Shown: positions 1-6,235, counted from the stretch's first letter. The stretch is 12,863 nucleotides of DNA from an uncultured Collinsella sp. (GCA_902472315.1 CABRNM010000037.1:1-12863), one strand, 5' to 3'. Notes: generated from the sequence alone by a model not told the origin. A program made the numbers and translations.

Positions 1-437
1 AGGGCAAACTTGTAGCCAATAGCGGTATGCGTGCCCTCGTAAACCTTCTCGTACACATAGTTCGAGATAAAGAGGTCGACGCGCTGGTCGCGCTCCTCAA
101 AACCGCGCAGGATCGAAAGCATAGTCGATAGGGCTGCGCCATCGAGCCAGTCGTCCGAGTCGACGACCTTGTAGTAGGTACCCTGCGCCTCGCGCAAGCC
201 CGAGAGGACGGCAATGCCGTGGCCGCCGTTCTCCTGATGCACCGCGCGGATGATGCCGGGATAACGTGTCTCCCACTCGTCGGCCTTGGCTGCCGTCTCG
301 TCCTTGGAACCGTCATCGACGATGATGATCTCGATATCGGTGGCGTAATTGCTCCCCTCCAGAATGGAGGTGATGCAATGGTCCATGTCCTTGGCAGCGT
401 TATACGAGGGAATACCAAATGATATGACTTTATGCAT
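1..437 (-). CDS. Glycosyltransferase family 2, 5' part (C-terminus beyond the window)
   Basis: This is the N-terminal 145 residues of a GT-A fold glycosyltransferase, which transfers a sugar from a nucleotide-sugar donor onto a growing glycan at the cytoplasmic membrane. The frame opens at ATG 437 and stays open to the window edge. The start of the family is clear: a first beta strand with FGIPSYN (residues 7-13), the nucleotide-binding IIIVDDGS (37-44), NGGHG (70-74) and the metal-binding DXD-type motif DSDDW (93-97). It overlaps the end of glf by 8 bp (shared ATGCATAA), so the two are probably translationally coupled. Pairing with UDP-galactopyranose mutase suggests, but does not prove, that it acts in making a galactofuranose-containing capsule, exopolysaccharide or glycolipid. 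The substrate cannot be read from this fragment. Confidence 0.9.
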   Translation of the reverse strand, partial: MHKVISFGIPSYNAAKDMDHCITSILEGSNYATDIEIIIVDDGSKDETAAKADEWETRYPGIIRAVHQENGGHGIAVLSGLREAQGTYYKVVDSDDWLDGAALSTMLSILRGFEERDQRVDLFISNYVYEKVYEGTHTAIGYKFA

Positions 438-1632
438 GGCAGGCGATAATCTCATCCGAAAGATCGAGGGCAGAGTTGGTCACGGCATCCATATCGTAGT
501 AACGATACTCGGCCAGGCGACCCACCGGGTGGAAGTTCGTCAGGTTCTGGACACGCTCAAGATAGCGCTCGTAGAGCTCGCGGTTCTCGGGCTCCAGAAT
601 GGCGTAATAGGGCGTCTCGCCCGAGCCAGGCGTATAGGCCTTGGAATACTCCTTCATGATGGTGGTCTTGCCGGGCAGGACCTGACCAGTCATGTTCTTG
701 AACTCGGTGATGCGCGTGTAATCCTCGCTCGTGGTGTAGTTGACGGTGCCCACGGGCTGGAACTGGTCCATATCGAGCGTCTCGAACTTCATGTCGAGCG
801 TACGGTACGGCAGAGCGCCCAGGTCGAGGTTGAACAGCTCGTCAAGCGGACCGGTGTAGACGATCTCGCCGCCATAGACCTTACCGTCGATCTTGACGGT
901 GGTCTCGTCGATCTCGAAGAGGTCGCGGGCGTCCACGTCGCAGAACACATCAATCAGATCGTGGTCGAGCATGTGCTCGAACAGCGCGGTATAGCCGTCC
1001 TGCGGCATGCCCTGGAAGGGAGCCTGCGGGAAGTAGCGGTCATCGTCGCCCACAAAGACGGGAACGCGGCCGGTGATCGAGGGATCGATCTGGTCGGGTG
1101 TCTGACCCCACTGCTTCATGGTGTAATGCAAAAAGACGTTCTCGTAGACGTAATCGGCAACCTCGGCAAGATCCGGGTCGTTCTTCTTGCGCAGCTCCAT
1201 GATGGGCACCTTGACGTCCTTGCCAAAGGTCTCCACGAGCTTCTGATACAGCTCCTCGCCGCGCTCATCGCCAAAGGCGAGCTTGAGGCTCGCGTGGTTA
1301 AAGGGCACGGGCATGAGGGTGCCGTTGATGTTGGCAAGCACCTTGTGCTGGTAGTCCGTCCACTTGGTAAAGCGCGACAGGAAATTGTGGACGCGCTCAT
1401 TAAAGGTATGGTAGATGTGCGGACCATACTCGTGGACCAGGATTCCGGCCTCATCAGCGCAGTCGTAGGCGTTACCCGCAATGTGGCTACGGCGCTCCAG
1501 AACGGCAACGCGATAGCCGATAGTCTCGGCGAGACGGCGGGCACAAACGGCACCGGCATAACCGGCACCGACGACAATCATGTCGTATGCGCCGGCGTTA
1601 AAGCCTTCAGGCAGGCCTGAGGTAATCTGCAT
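430..1632 (-). CDS. glf: UDP-galactopyranose mutase
   Basis: Flavoenzyme that interconverts UDP-galactopyranose and UDP-galactofuranose in the cytoplasm, supplying Galf for surface glycans. It has 400 residues, within the family's usual size. After a short 16-residue N-terminal tail comes the Rossmann FAD-binding strand with GAGYAG (22-27), then HIAGNAYD (50-57) and GPHIYHTF (70-77), both UGM signatures, the substrate-site stretch WTDYQHKVLANING (91-104) with MPVPFN after it, RYFPQAPFQGMP in the middle, and a C-terminal VGRLAEYRYYDMD block typical of the family. ATG 1632 is supported by AAGGAG (1638-1643) with a 5-nt spacer. It overlaps the downstream glycosyltransferase by 8 bp, and both are probably transcribed from a promoter in the pta-glf intergenic region. 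Confidence 0.97.
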   Translation of the reverse strand: MQITSGLPEGFNAGAYDMIVVGAGYAGAVCARRLAETIGYRVAVLERRSHIAGNAYDCADEAGILVHEYGPHIYHTFNERVHNFLSRFTKWTDYQHKVLANINGTLMPVPFNHASLKLAFGDERGEELYQKLVETFGKDVKVPIMELRKKNDPDLAEVADYVYENVFLHYTMKQWGQTPDQIDPSITGRVPVFVGDDDRYFPQAPFQGMPQDGYTALFEHMLDHDLIDVFCDVDARDLFEIDETTVKIDGKVYGGEIVYTGPLDELFNLDLGALPYRTLDMKFETLDMDQFQPVGTVNYTTSEDYTRITEFKNMTGQVLPGKTTIMKEYSKAYTPGSGETPYYAILEPENRELYERYLERVQNLTNFHPVGRLAEYRYYDMDAVTNSALDLSDEIIACHA

Positions 1633-1710
1633 CGATACTCCTTGTCAAAAGCCACGGGCTCGTTAGCTGGGCTTTTCTCGAACATTCTTCGAGACATATT
1701 TATCAGAGCG

Positions 1711-1716
1711 ATTATA
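1711..1716 (-). promoter_or_regulatory. glf: Candidate -10 box for glf
   Basis: A perfect TATAAT on the minus strand, about 80 bp upstream of the glf start. No good -35 hexamer is visible at 16-18 bp. It is part of a 26-bp dyad whose other half is the -10 box for pta. Two small hairpins (1676-1694 with arms TCTCGAA/TTCGAGA, and 1647-1676 with arms AAAAGCC/GGCTTTT) would lie in the glf leader. Confidence 0.5.
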
Positions 1717-1730
1717 GCGCTAATGCGTCC

Positions 1731-1736
1731 TATAAT
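1731..1736 (+). promoter_or_regulatory. pta: Candidate -10 box for pta
   Basis: A perfect TATAAT on the plus strand, 128 bp before the pta start. The -35 region at the expected spacing (GCGATT) is poor, so an activator or a different sigma preference is possible. It would give a leader of about 120 nt that includes the hairpin at 1789-1811. Confidence 0.5.
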
Positions 1737-1788
1737 GAGCTTGCCACACAAGGAAAGCTCAAGCACCGCGGCGAACAAAATTGAAAGG

Positions 1789-1811
1789 TAAACCCGCTAG
1801 CAGCGGGTTTA
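1789..1811 (+). terminator. Terminator-like hairpin in the pta leader
   Basis: A perfect 10-bp stem, TAAACCCGCT (1789-1798) and AGCGGGTTTA (1802-1811), with a 3-nt loop, followed by a weak T-rich run (TTC). It lies between the likely pta promoter and the pta ribosome binding site, so it would act as an attenuator or 5' stabilising hairpin if transcribed from 1731-1736. Alternatively a second, closer promoter could drive pta. The hairpin is seen directly; its role is inferred. Confidence 0.5.
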
Positions 1812-1863
1812 TTCGTGAACAGCCGGGCGCCTGGAGCTTAGCGAAACGCTTGTAAGGAGTAAC

Positions 1864-2844
1864 ATGAGCGATTTCCTAAACCGTATGAAGTCTGCCGCCA
1901 AGGCCGACCTTAAGACGATCGTCCTGCCCGAGGGCGAGGATCCGCGCACCATCGTCGCAGCCACCAAGATCATCGAGGAGGGCCTGGCAAAGATCGTCAT
2001 CCTGGGTAACCCCGACGAGATCAACGTTCCCGGCGCTACCGTCATCGATCCGCGCAATGCCGAGAAGCACGAGGAGTACGCGCAGAAGTTTGCCGAGCTC
2101 CGCGCCAAGAAGGGCGTCACCATCGAGCAGGCTCGCGCCCAGGTGATGGACGCTACCTACTTTGGCACCATGATGGTCAAGATGGGCGACGCCGCCGGCC
2201 TGGTCTCCGGCGCCTGCCACTCCACCGCCGACACGCTGCGCCCCGCGCTGCAGATCCTCAAGACCGCCCCGGGCACCAAGCTGGTCTCGGCCTTCTTCGT
2301 GATGTGCACCGACACCCCGCAGTTCGGCACCGACGGCACGCTGATCTTCGCCGACTGCGGCCTCAACATCAACCCGTCCTCCGACGAGCTCTCCGAGATC
2401 GCCATCGCCTCCGCTCACTCCTGGTCCACCTTCATGGGCAACGTTGAGCCGCACGTGGCCATGCTCTCCTACTCCACCATGGGCTCCGCCGGCGGCGAGG
2501 TCGCCAAGAAGGTCCAGGAGGCCGTGAAGTTCTGCCACGAGAAGGCTCCCGAGCTCGCCATCGATGGCGACCTGCAGCTCGACGCCGCCATCGTCCCCAC
2601 CGTCGCCCAGCTCAAGGCTCCTGGTTCCTCCGTTGCCGGTAAGGCCAACGTGCTCGTGTTCCCCGACCTCGAGGCCGGCAACATCGGCTACAAGCTGGTC
2701 CAGCGCTTCGCCGGTGCTGACGCCTACGGCCCCATCCTGCAGGGCATCGCCAAGCCGGTCAACGACCTTTCGCGCGGCTGCTCTGCCGACGACATCGTGG
2801 GTGTCGTGGCCATCACCGCCGTCCAGGCTCAGATGGCTGAGTAG
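1864..2844 (+). CDS. pta: Phosphate acetyltransferase
   Basis: Catalyses acetyl-CoA + phosphate = acetyl phosphate + CoA, the first step of acetate-forming energy conservation, in the cytoplasm. It has 326 residues, the size of the short single-domain Pta class without the N-terminal DRTGG extension. Family landmarks are IVLPEGEDPRT (19-29), YFGTMMVKMGDAAGLVSGA, the FADCGLNINPSS stretch, LSYSTMGSAGGE, and KPVNDLSRGCSADD near the C-terminus. S303, R304 and D310 match the catalytic Ser-Arg-Asp set (S309, R310, D316) of Methanosarcina thermophila Pta. ATG 1864 follows AAGGAG (1854-1859) with a 4-nt spacer. Codons are strongly G/C-ending, as expected for a highly expressed gene. It converges on two acetate kinase genes that provide the next step. 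Confidence 0.98.
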   Translation: MSDFLNRMKSAAKADLKTIVLPEGEDPRTIVAATKIIEEGLAKIVILGNPDEINVPGATVIDPRNAEKHEEYAQKFAELRAKKGVTIEQARAQVMDATYFGTMMVKMGDAAGLVSGACHSTADTLRPALQILKTAPGTKLVSAFFVMCTDTPQFGTDGTLIFADCGLNINPSSDELSEIAIASAHSWSTFMGNVEPHVAMLSYSTMGSAGGEVAKKVQEAVKFCHEKAPELAIDGDLQLDAAIVPTVAQLKAPGSSVAGKANVLVFPDLEAGNIGYKLVQRFAGADAYGPILQGIAKPVNDLSRGCSADDIVGVVAITAVQAQMAE

Positions 2845-2859
2845 CGGACGCACTCCCCC

Positions 2860-2990
2860 GAAGGCCGTACGGGCTAACCCCTGAAAACGTCCTCGACCAA
2901 TGAAACGCCCCCGTTCTGCTCCTTCGGAGCTACGAACGGGGGCGTTTCTGGTCTGCGGAGTGTTTTCAGGGGTTAGCCCGTACGGCCTTC
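2860..2990. repeat. 131-bp nested inverted repeat between pta and ackA
   Basis: Two perfect 29-bp inverted arms (2860-2888 and 2962-2990) enclose a second hairpin. The arm begins GAAGGCCGTACGGGC and ends CTGAAAAC. Inside, GACCA (2895-2899) pairs with TGGTC (2949-2953). A 15-bp perfect stem follows, then a 5-bp apical stem. Nearly the whole 131 bp can fold into one long hairpin. No target-site duplication is visible at its edges and no second copy exists in the window. It could be a palindromic repeat of REP or MITE type, or an unusually large bidirectional terminator between convergent genes. Confidence 0.9.
2902..2948 (+). terminator. Terminator-like hairpin downstream of pta
   Basis: A perfect 15-bp stem (GAAACGCCCCCGTTC at 2902-2916 and its complement at 2934-2948), topped by GCTCC/GGAGC (2918-2922 and 2926-2930) with a TTC loop. 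It starts 57 bp after the pta stop. The 3' side is only weakly T-rich on either strand, so it may act in both directions or stabilise RNA ends rather than be a textbook intrinsic terminator. It is nested within the larger 29-bp-arm repeat. Confidence 0.7.
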
Positions 2991-3138
2991 TACAACTACG
3001 TAGTAATCAGGGTATCTGGGGTGGACGGCGGCTTGGCTACGAGCTGGGGCTGAGAATCTGAATGGATGGGTGCCGTTGCTGGAAGCGCAGGCGTTGCCGG
3101 CGATGATCACTTTGGGACTGGAATTTCCGTATGCTAGT
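2991..3138. other. Intergenic stretch with no recognisable gene
   Basis: Apart from an 8-bp palindrome CTACGTAG (2995-3002), this 148-bp stretch between the large inverted repeat and the ackA terminator shows no credible coding frame with a ribosome binding site, no tRNA and no clear promoter. It is as GC-rich as coding DNA, unlike the AT-rich promoters elsewhere here, so it could be decayed sequence or the tail of a repeat element. Confidence 0.5.
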
Positions 3139-3140
3139 AA

Positions 3141-3174
3141 AAAGGCCTCCGGAGCTGCTGCTCTGGAGGCCTTT
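3141..3174 (-). terminator. Terminator of the first acetate kinase gene
   Basis: Stem AAAGGCCTCC (3141-3150) and GGAGGCCTTT (3165-3174), continued by a 4-5 bp inner stem with a TGCT loop. It lies 22 bp past the ackA stop. On the minus strand the stem runs into TTTTT, a good U-tract. One inner pair is G-U on the plus strand and A-C on the minus strand, so it may also stop plus-strand transcripts coming from pta. Confidence 0.8.
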
Positions 3175-3196
3175 CGTTTACATGCAAACGGGTGCG

Positions 3197-4375
3197 TTAG
3201 TTGTTCTTGGTCAGGCGTTCGACGTCGTGGGCGATCATGTATTCCTCGTCGGTAGGGATGACCATGACCGTGACGGCGGAACCGGCGGCACTGATGACCT
3301 GCGGGCCGCTGCCCACGGCCTCACGGTTCTTGTTGTTGTCGATGCGCACGCCCAACCACTCAAAGCAGTCGCAGAAAGCCTTGCGGATCGACCAGTCGTT
3401 CTCGCCGATGCCAGCAGTGAAGGTAATGGTATCCACGCCCGCCATAGAAGCGATCATGGAGCCGGCCTGCTGCATAGCCTTATAGGCGAACATATCGAAG
3501 GCGAGCAGGCAGCGCTCATCTCCCTCGGAGGCGCGCGTGCGAATGTCGCGGGCGTCGTTGGAGATACCCGAGATGGCGAGCAGACCAGACTGTTTGTTCA
3601 TCATGTCGTCGACTTCCTGGTAGCTGTAGCCGCCCTCGCGCTGCAGGTAGCACACGGTAGCCGGGTCGATAGAGCCGCAGCGGGTTCCCATCATCAGGCC
3701 GTCAAGCGGCGTGAGCCCCATCGTGGTGTCACGGCATACACCGTCCTCGATGGCGGCAAGCGAGGCGCCGTTGCCCAAATGGCACGAGAGCAGGCGGTGG
3801 CAGCGCGAGCCCAGGATCTCCTTGGCCATCATCCACTCATAGCGGTGGCTCGTACCGTGGGCTCCGTACTTGCGCACGTGATACTTGTCGCACACGTCCT
3901 TGGGCAGGGCGTAGGTGTAGGCGACCTCGGGCATGGTCATGTGGAACGAGGTGTCGAAGACGGCCACGTTGGGCAGCTCCGGATACTTCTCACGGCAATA
4001 CTCAATCGCCGCCGCCTCGCCGTAGTTGTGCAGCGGAGCAAGCGGTGCCACCTCGAGAATCTTAGCCATGACCTCGTCGTCGACGACCGCAGAATCATCG
4101 AAGTGCCAGCCGCCTTGAACGATGCGATGTCCAATGCCATCAATCGTAAAGTCGGTCTTCTCGAGCTCCTCGAGCACGCGAGCGATAGCAGAGCGATGAT
4201 CGGGGAAGGGAACCTCCTCGGTCTGTTTGGCGCCACCGTTCTCGGAGTGGCCAAAGATGCCCATGTCCGATCCGATACGCTCGCAGTTGCCCTTGGCGAA
4301 AACCTCGCGGGTATCGGTATCCAAAAGCTGATATTTAAGGCTTGAACTGCCGGCGTTGACAACAAGTACGTTCAT
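3197..4375 (-). CDS. ackA: Acetate kinase, canonical copy
   Basis: Converts acetyl phosphate + ADP to acetate + ATP (reversible), completing the Pta-AckA route. It has 392 residues, standard for the ASKHA-fold family. By motif alignment with M. thermophila acetate kinase all key residues are present: N7, S10, S12 and K14 in NAGSSSLK, R84 (R91), H116 (H123), D141 (D148), H173 (H180), H177 in HGTSH, N202 in HLGNGAS, R232 (R241), and GIGEN (322-326). The position equivalent to F179 is Ala in both copies here. ATG 4375 follows AAAGGAG (4380-4386) with a 4-nt spacer. It lies downstream of the second ackA copy on the same strand, but a strong terminator between them and its own candidate promoter make separate transcription likely. 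Confidence 0.97.
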   Translation of the reverse strand: MNVLVVNAGSSSLKYQLLDTDTREVFAKGNCERIGSDMGIFGHSENGGAKQTEEVPFPDHRSAIARVLEELEKTDFTIDGIGHRIVQGGWHFDDSAVVDDEVMAKILEVAPLAPLHNYGEAAAIEYCREKYPELPNVAVFDTSFHMTMPEVAYTYALPKDVCDKYHVRKYGAHGTSHRYEWMMAKEILGSRCHRLLSCHLGNGASLAAIEDGVCRDTTMGLTPLDGLMMGTRCGSIDPATVCYLQREGGYSYQEVDDMMNKQSGLLAISGISNDARDIRTRASEGDERCLLAFDMFAYKAMQQAGSMIASMAGVDTITFTAGIGENDWSIRKAFCDCFEWLGVRIDNNKNREAVGSGPQVISAAGSAVTVMVIPTDEEYMIAHDVERLTKNN

Positions 4376-4393
4376 GAGACTCCTTTGCAGTGC

Positions 4394-4430
4394 AATACGG
4401 CCGACGCAGACCCCTTAAGGCGGCCGTATT
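4394..4430 (-). promoter_or_regulatory. Hairpin in the leader of the canonical ackA
   Basis: Perfect 10-bp arms AATACGGCCG (4394-4403) and CGGCCGTATT (4421-4430) around a 17-nt loop, ending 18 nt before the ackA start and only 7 nt before its ribosome binding site. On the plus strand the stem is followed by TTTAATAAG, so it could also stop opposite-strand transcripts. In the ackA mRNA it might influence translation or stability. Confidence 0.6.
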
Positions 4431-4441
4431 TTAATAAGAAG

Positions 4442-4458
4442 TTATCATATCTTGATAA
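4442..4458 (-). promoter_or_regulatory. Candidate ackA promoter overlapped by a TTATCA/TGATAA dyad
   Basis: A -10-like TATGAT lies on the minus strand at 4444-4449, about 70 bp before the ackA start, within a short AT-rich island. It is embedded in an inverted repeat with 6-bp arms TTATCA (4442-4447) and TGATAA (4453-4458) and a 5-nt spacer. A further TATCA follows nearby. This is a plausible repressor or activator site, but no clear -35 is seen. Confidence 0.4.
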
Positions 4459-4488
4459 ATAGCTATCAGCATATCGCCCAACGAGCGC

Positions 4489-4531
4489 AAAAGAGGGACT
4501 AAACGACACTTGGTCGTCCAGCCCCTCCCCT
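4489..4531 (-). terminator. Terminator of the second acetate kinase gene
   Basis: Read on the minus strand, this is a 19-bp stem closed without mismatch if G-U pairs are allowed, with a 5-nt loop (4508-4512), running into TCTTTT. Several pairs are G-U on the minus strand but would be A-C mismatches on the plus strand, which fixes its direction. It begins 7 nt after the stop codon of the gene at 4539-5717 and separates the two ackA copies. Confidence 0.85.
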
Positions 4532-4538
4532 CTTGCAA

Positions 4539-5717
4539 TTACTTGCCGTTGACGATGCGCTCGACGTCGGAAGCGATCATGAACTCCTCGTCCGTGGGGA
4601 TGACGAAGATCTTGACCTTGGAATCCTTGGCAGACAGGCACCAAGCGCCGTCGCCACGCAGGGCGTTACGGGCATGGTCCATCTTGACGCCCATAAAGGC
4701 CAGACGGTCGGCAACGCCGGCGCGAACGGCCGGAGCGTGCTCACCGATGCCGGCGGTGAAGACCAGCGTGTCCATGCCGCACATGGAAGTGGCCATCTCG
4801 GCAGCCTTGGCGGCAATCTTGTAGACGAACATGTCGAAGGCGAGCTGAGCCTCGGGGTCGCCGGCGGCGGCAAGCTCCTCGACGTTGCGGCAGTCGTTGG
4901 TCTTGCCACCGGTCACAGCCAAAAGGCCGGACTTCTTGTTCATCATCTCGTCGACCTCGTCGAAGGTGTAGCCGCCCTCGCGCTGCAGGTAGCACACGGT
5001 AGCCGGGTCGATGGAGCCGCAGCGGGTGCCCATCATGACGCCGTCGAGCGGGGTGAGGCCCATAGTGGTATCCATGCACTTGCCGTCCTCGATGGCGCAC
5101 AGGGAGGCACCGGAGCCGATGTGGCACACGACAACCTTGCGGGCCTCGCCGTTGGTCATCTCGGCGACCTTCTTGGAGATGTAACGATAGCTGGTGCCGT
5201 GGGCGCCGTACTTACGGATGTGCAGCTTGTCGCAAACATCCTTGGGAAGGGCGTAGGTCTTGGCGACCTCGGGCATGTTGAAGTGGAAAGCGGTGTCATA
5301 GACCGTGACGTTGGGCAGGTCGGGATACTGCTCCAGGCAGAACTCGATAACGTTGGCCTCGGGGTTGTTGTGCAGCGGCGCCAGCGGGGCGACCTCACGG
5401 ATCTTGGCGAGGACGTCCTCGTCGACGAGGGAGGAATCGCCAAAGTACCAGCCGCCCTGAACGATACGGTGGCCAATGCCCTCGATCTTGACGCCGTTGG
5501 CCTCGAGGTCCTTCAGGACGACCTCGATGGCGACCTTGTGGTCGGGGAACTCGATGTTCTCGGTCACCTTCTTGGAGCCGTTGGCAGCGTGGGTGAAGGT
5601 ACCGCCGGTAAAGCAGACGCGCTCGCAGGAGCCCTTTGCGGACACCTTGTGGGACTTGGTATCGATGACCTGATACTTAAGGGTCGAAGATCCTGCGTTG
5701 ACGACCAGAACGTTCAT
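4539..5717 (-). CDS. ackA: Acetate kinase paralogue with altered active-site motifs
   Basis: A second 392-residue acetate kinase-family protein, aligned almost without gaps to the neighbour and about 59% identical by hand count. Backbone catalytic residues are kept: N7, S10, K14, R84, H116, D141, H173 and R232. It differs from the usual family motifs at four places: S12 is Thr (NAGSSTLK), H177 is Tyr (HGTSY), N202 is Ser (HIGSGAS), and the N of GIGEN is His (GIGEH). It is probably still a kinase of acetate or a related short acyl group (propionate, butyrate), but substrate or phosphoryl-donor preference may have shifted. ATG 5717 follows AGGGAG (5722-5727) with a 4-nt spacer. Third codon positions are even more G/C-biased than in the other copy, which argues for high expression and against decay. 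Confidence 0.95.
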   Translation of the reverse strand: MNVLVVNAGSSTLKYQVIDTKSHKVSAKGSCERVCFTGGTFTHAANGSKKVTENIEFPDHKVAIEVVLKDLEANGVKIEGIGHRIVQGGWYFGDSSLVDEDVLAKIREVAPLAPLHNNPEANVIEFCLEQYPDLPNVTVYDTAFHFNMPEVAKTYALPKDVCDKLHIRKYGAHGTSYRYISKKVAEMTNGEARKVVVCHIGSGASLCAIEDGKCMDTTMGLTPLDGVMMGTRCGSIDPATVCYLQREGGYTFDEVDEMMNKKSGLLAVTGGKTNDCRNVEELAAAGDPEAQLAFDMFVYKIAAKAAEMATSMCGMDTLVFTAGIGEHAPAVRAGVADRLAFMGVKMDHARNALRGDGAWCLSAKDSKVKIFVIPTDEEFMIASDVERIVNGK

Positions 5718-5770
5718 GTGTCTCCCTACTAACAGGCGGTGTGGCGCCGCCAGGTTACATACGCTTCAAT

Positions 5771-5804
5771 AATAAACCCAAACGCCCTCGCGCTCGGGTT
5801 TATT
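5771..5804 (-). terminator. Terminator after the HIT gene, upstream of ackA
   Basis: On the minus strand this folds as AATAAACCC-GAGCGC, loop GAGG, GCGTTT-GGGTTTATT: a 15-bp stem with two G-U pairs that would be mismatches on the plus strand, so it acts on minus-strand RNA. It follows the HIT gene by 60 bp and ends 53 bp before the ackA start at 5717. If the ackA promoter is the TTATATAT-like AT patch at 5812-5819, the hairpin is instead in the ackA leader and could attenuate it. A weaker hairpin without a U-tract (CTTCCGT/ACGGAAG, 5835-5856) lies between it and the HIT stop. Confidence 0.75.
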
Positions 5805-5864
5805 GCGTTGATATATAAGTTATCGGTGCCAGAGCTTCCGTTTCATTGCACGGAAGAAGCGTCC

Positions 5865-6200
5865 TCAGATGAGGTTCTCGCCCAGGTTTTTGCCGCCGAG
5901 GACGTGCATGTGGAAGTGCATGACGGTCTGGCCGGCGTTGACGCCCTTGTTGGAGATGACGCGGAAACCGTCCTCCAAGCCCTTGGCCTTGGCAACCTCG
6001 TGGATGGCGTGGGCCATGGCGCCCATGGTCTCGGCCGGCACGTTGTCGGCGATGTCGCTGTAGTGCTTCTTGGGGATCACGAGCGTGTGGACCGGCGCCT
6101 GGGGGTTGAGGTCGTCGAAGGCGATGACCTGGTCGTCCTCATAGACAACGGTTGAGGGAATCTCGTGGTTGGCGATTTTGCAGAAGATGCAATCACACAT
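5865..6200 (-). CDS. HIT-family (HINT-like) nucleotide hydrolase/transferase
   Basis: Small histidine-triad protein of 111 residues, probably a cytosolic purine nucleoside phosphoramidase or nucleotidyl hydrolase of the HINT branch. The triad HFHMHVL is at 95-101, with H97 the expected nucleophile. An N-terminal CDCIFCKI (2-9) supplies the cysteine pair seen in zinc-binding bacterial HIT proteins, followed by the family stretches AFDDLNPQAPVHTLVIPKKH and FRVISNKGVNAGQTV. I chose ATG 6200 over the in-frame GTG 6218 because AAAGGA lies just upstream at a proper distance and MCDCIFCKI is the normal family N-terminus. A perfect TATAAT at 6230-6235 suggests an own promoter in addition to readthrough from xseA-xseB. 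Confidence 0.93.
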   Translation of the reverse strand: MCDCIFCKIANHEIPSTVVYEDDQVIAFDDLNPQAPVHTLVIPKKHYSDIADNVPAETMGAMAHAIHEVAKAKGLEDGFRVISNKGVNAGQTVMHFHMHVLGGKNLGENLI

Positions 6201-6229
6201 GGCTGGTTCCTTTCTCACAGGCCAAGGTA

Positions 6230-6235
6230 ATTATA
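6230..6235 (-). promoter_or_regulatory. Candidate -10 box for the HIT gene
   Basis: A perfect TATAAT on the minus strand, 30 bp before the HIT ATG, in the gap after xseB. The -35 region is poor. It would start transcription near 6223, leaving a short leader that contains the ribosome binding site. Confidence 0.4.

Noticed and set aside
349..1620. 423-codon open frame opposite glf, longer than glf itself
   Set aside because: It is the antisense shadow of a GC-rich gene; no ribosome binding site or recognisable domain, while glf on the other strand shows full family motifs.
2860..2990. CRISPR or insertion sequence
   Set aside because: Only one inverted pair, no direct repeats with spacers, no transposase frame and no visible target-site duplication.
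3070..3255. 61-codon frame starting in the pta-ackA intergenic region
   Set aside because: No ribosome binding site, crosses the ackA terminator and enters ackA antisense; no family resemblance.
4533..5732. 399-codon plus-strand frame opposite the second ackA, and a similar 404-codon frame opposite the first (3131-4345)
   Set aside because: Both are produced by the codon bias of the acetate kinase genes; composition is Val/Asp/Gly/Leu-rich as expected for complements, and they run over a terminator.
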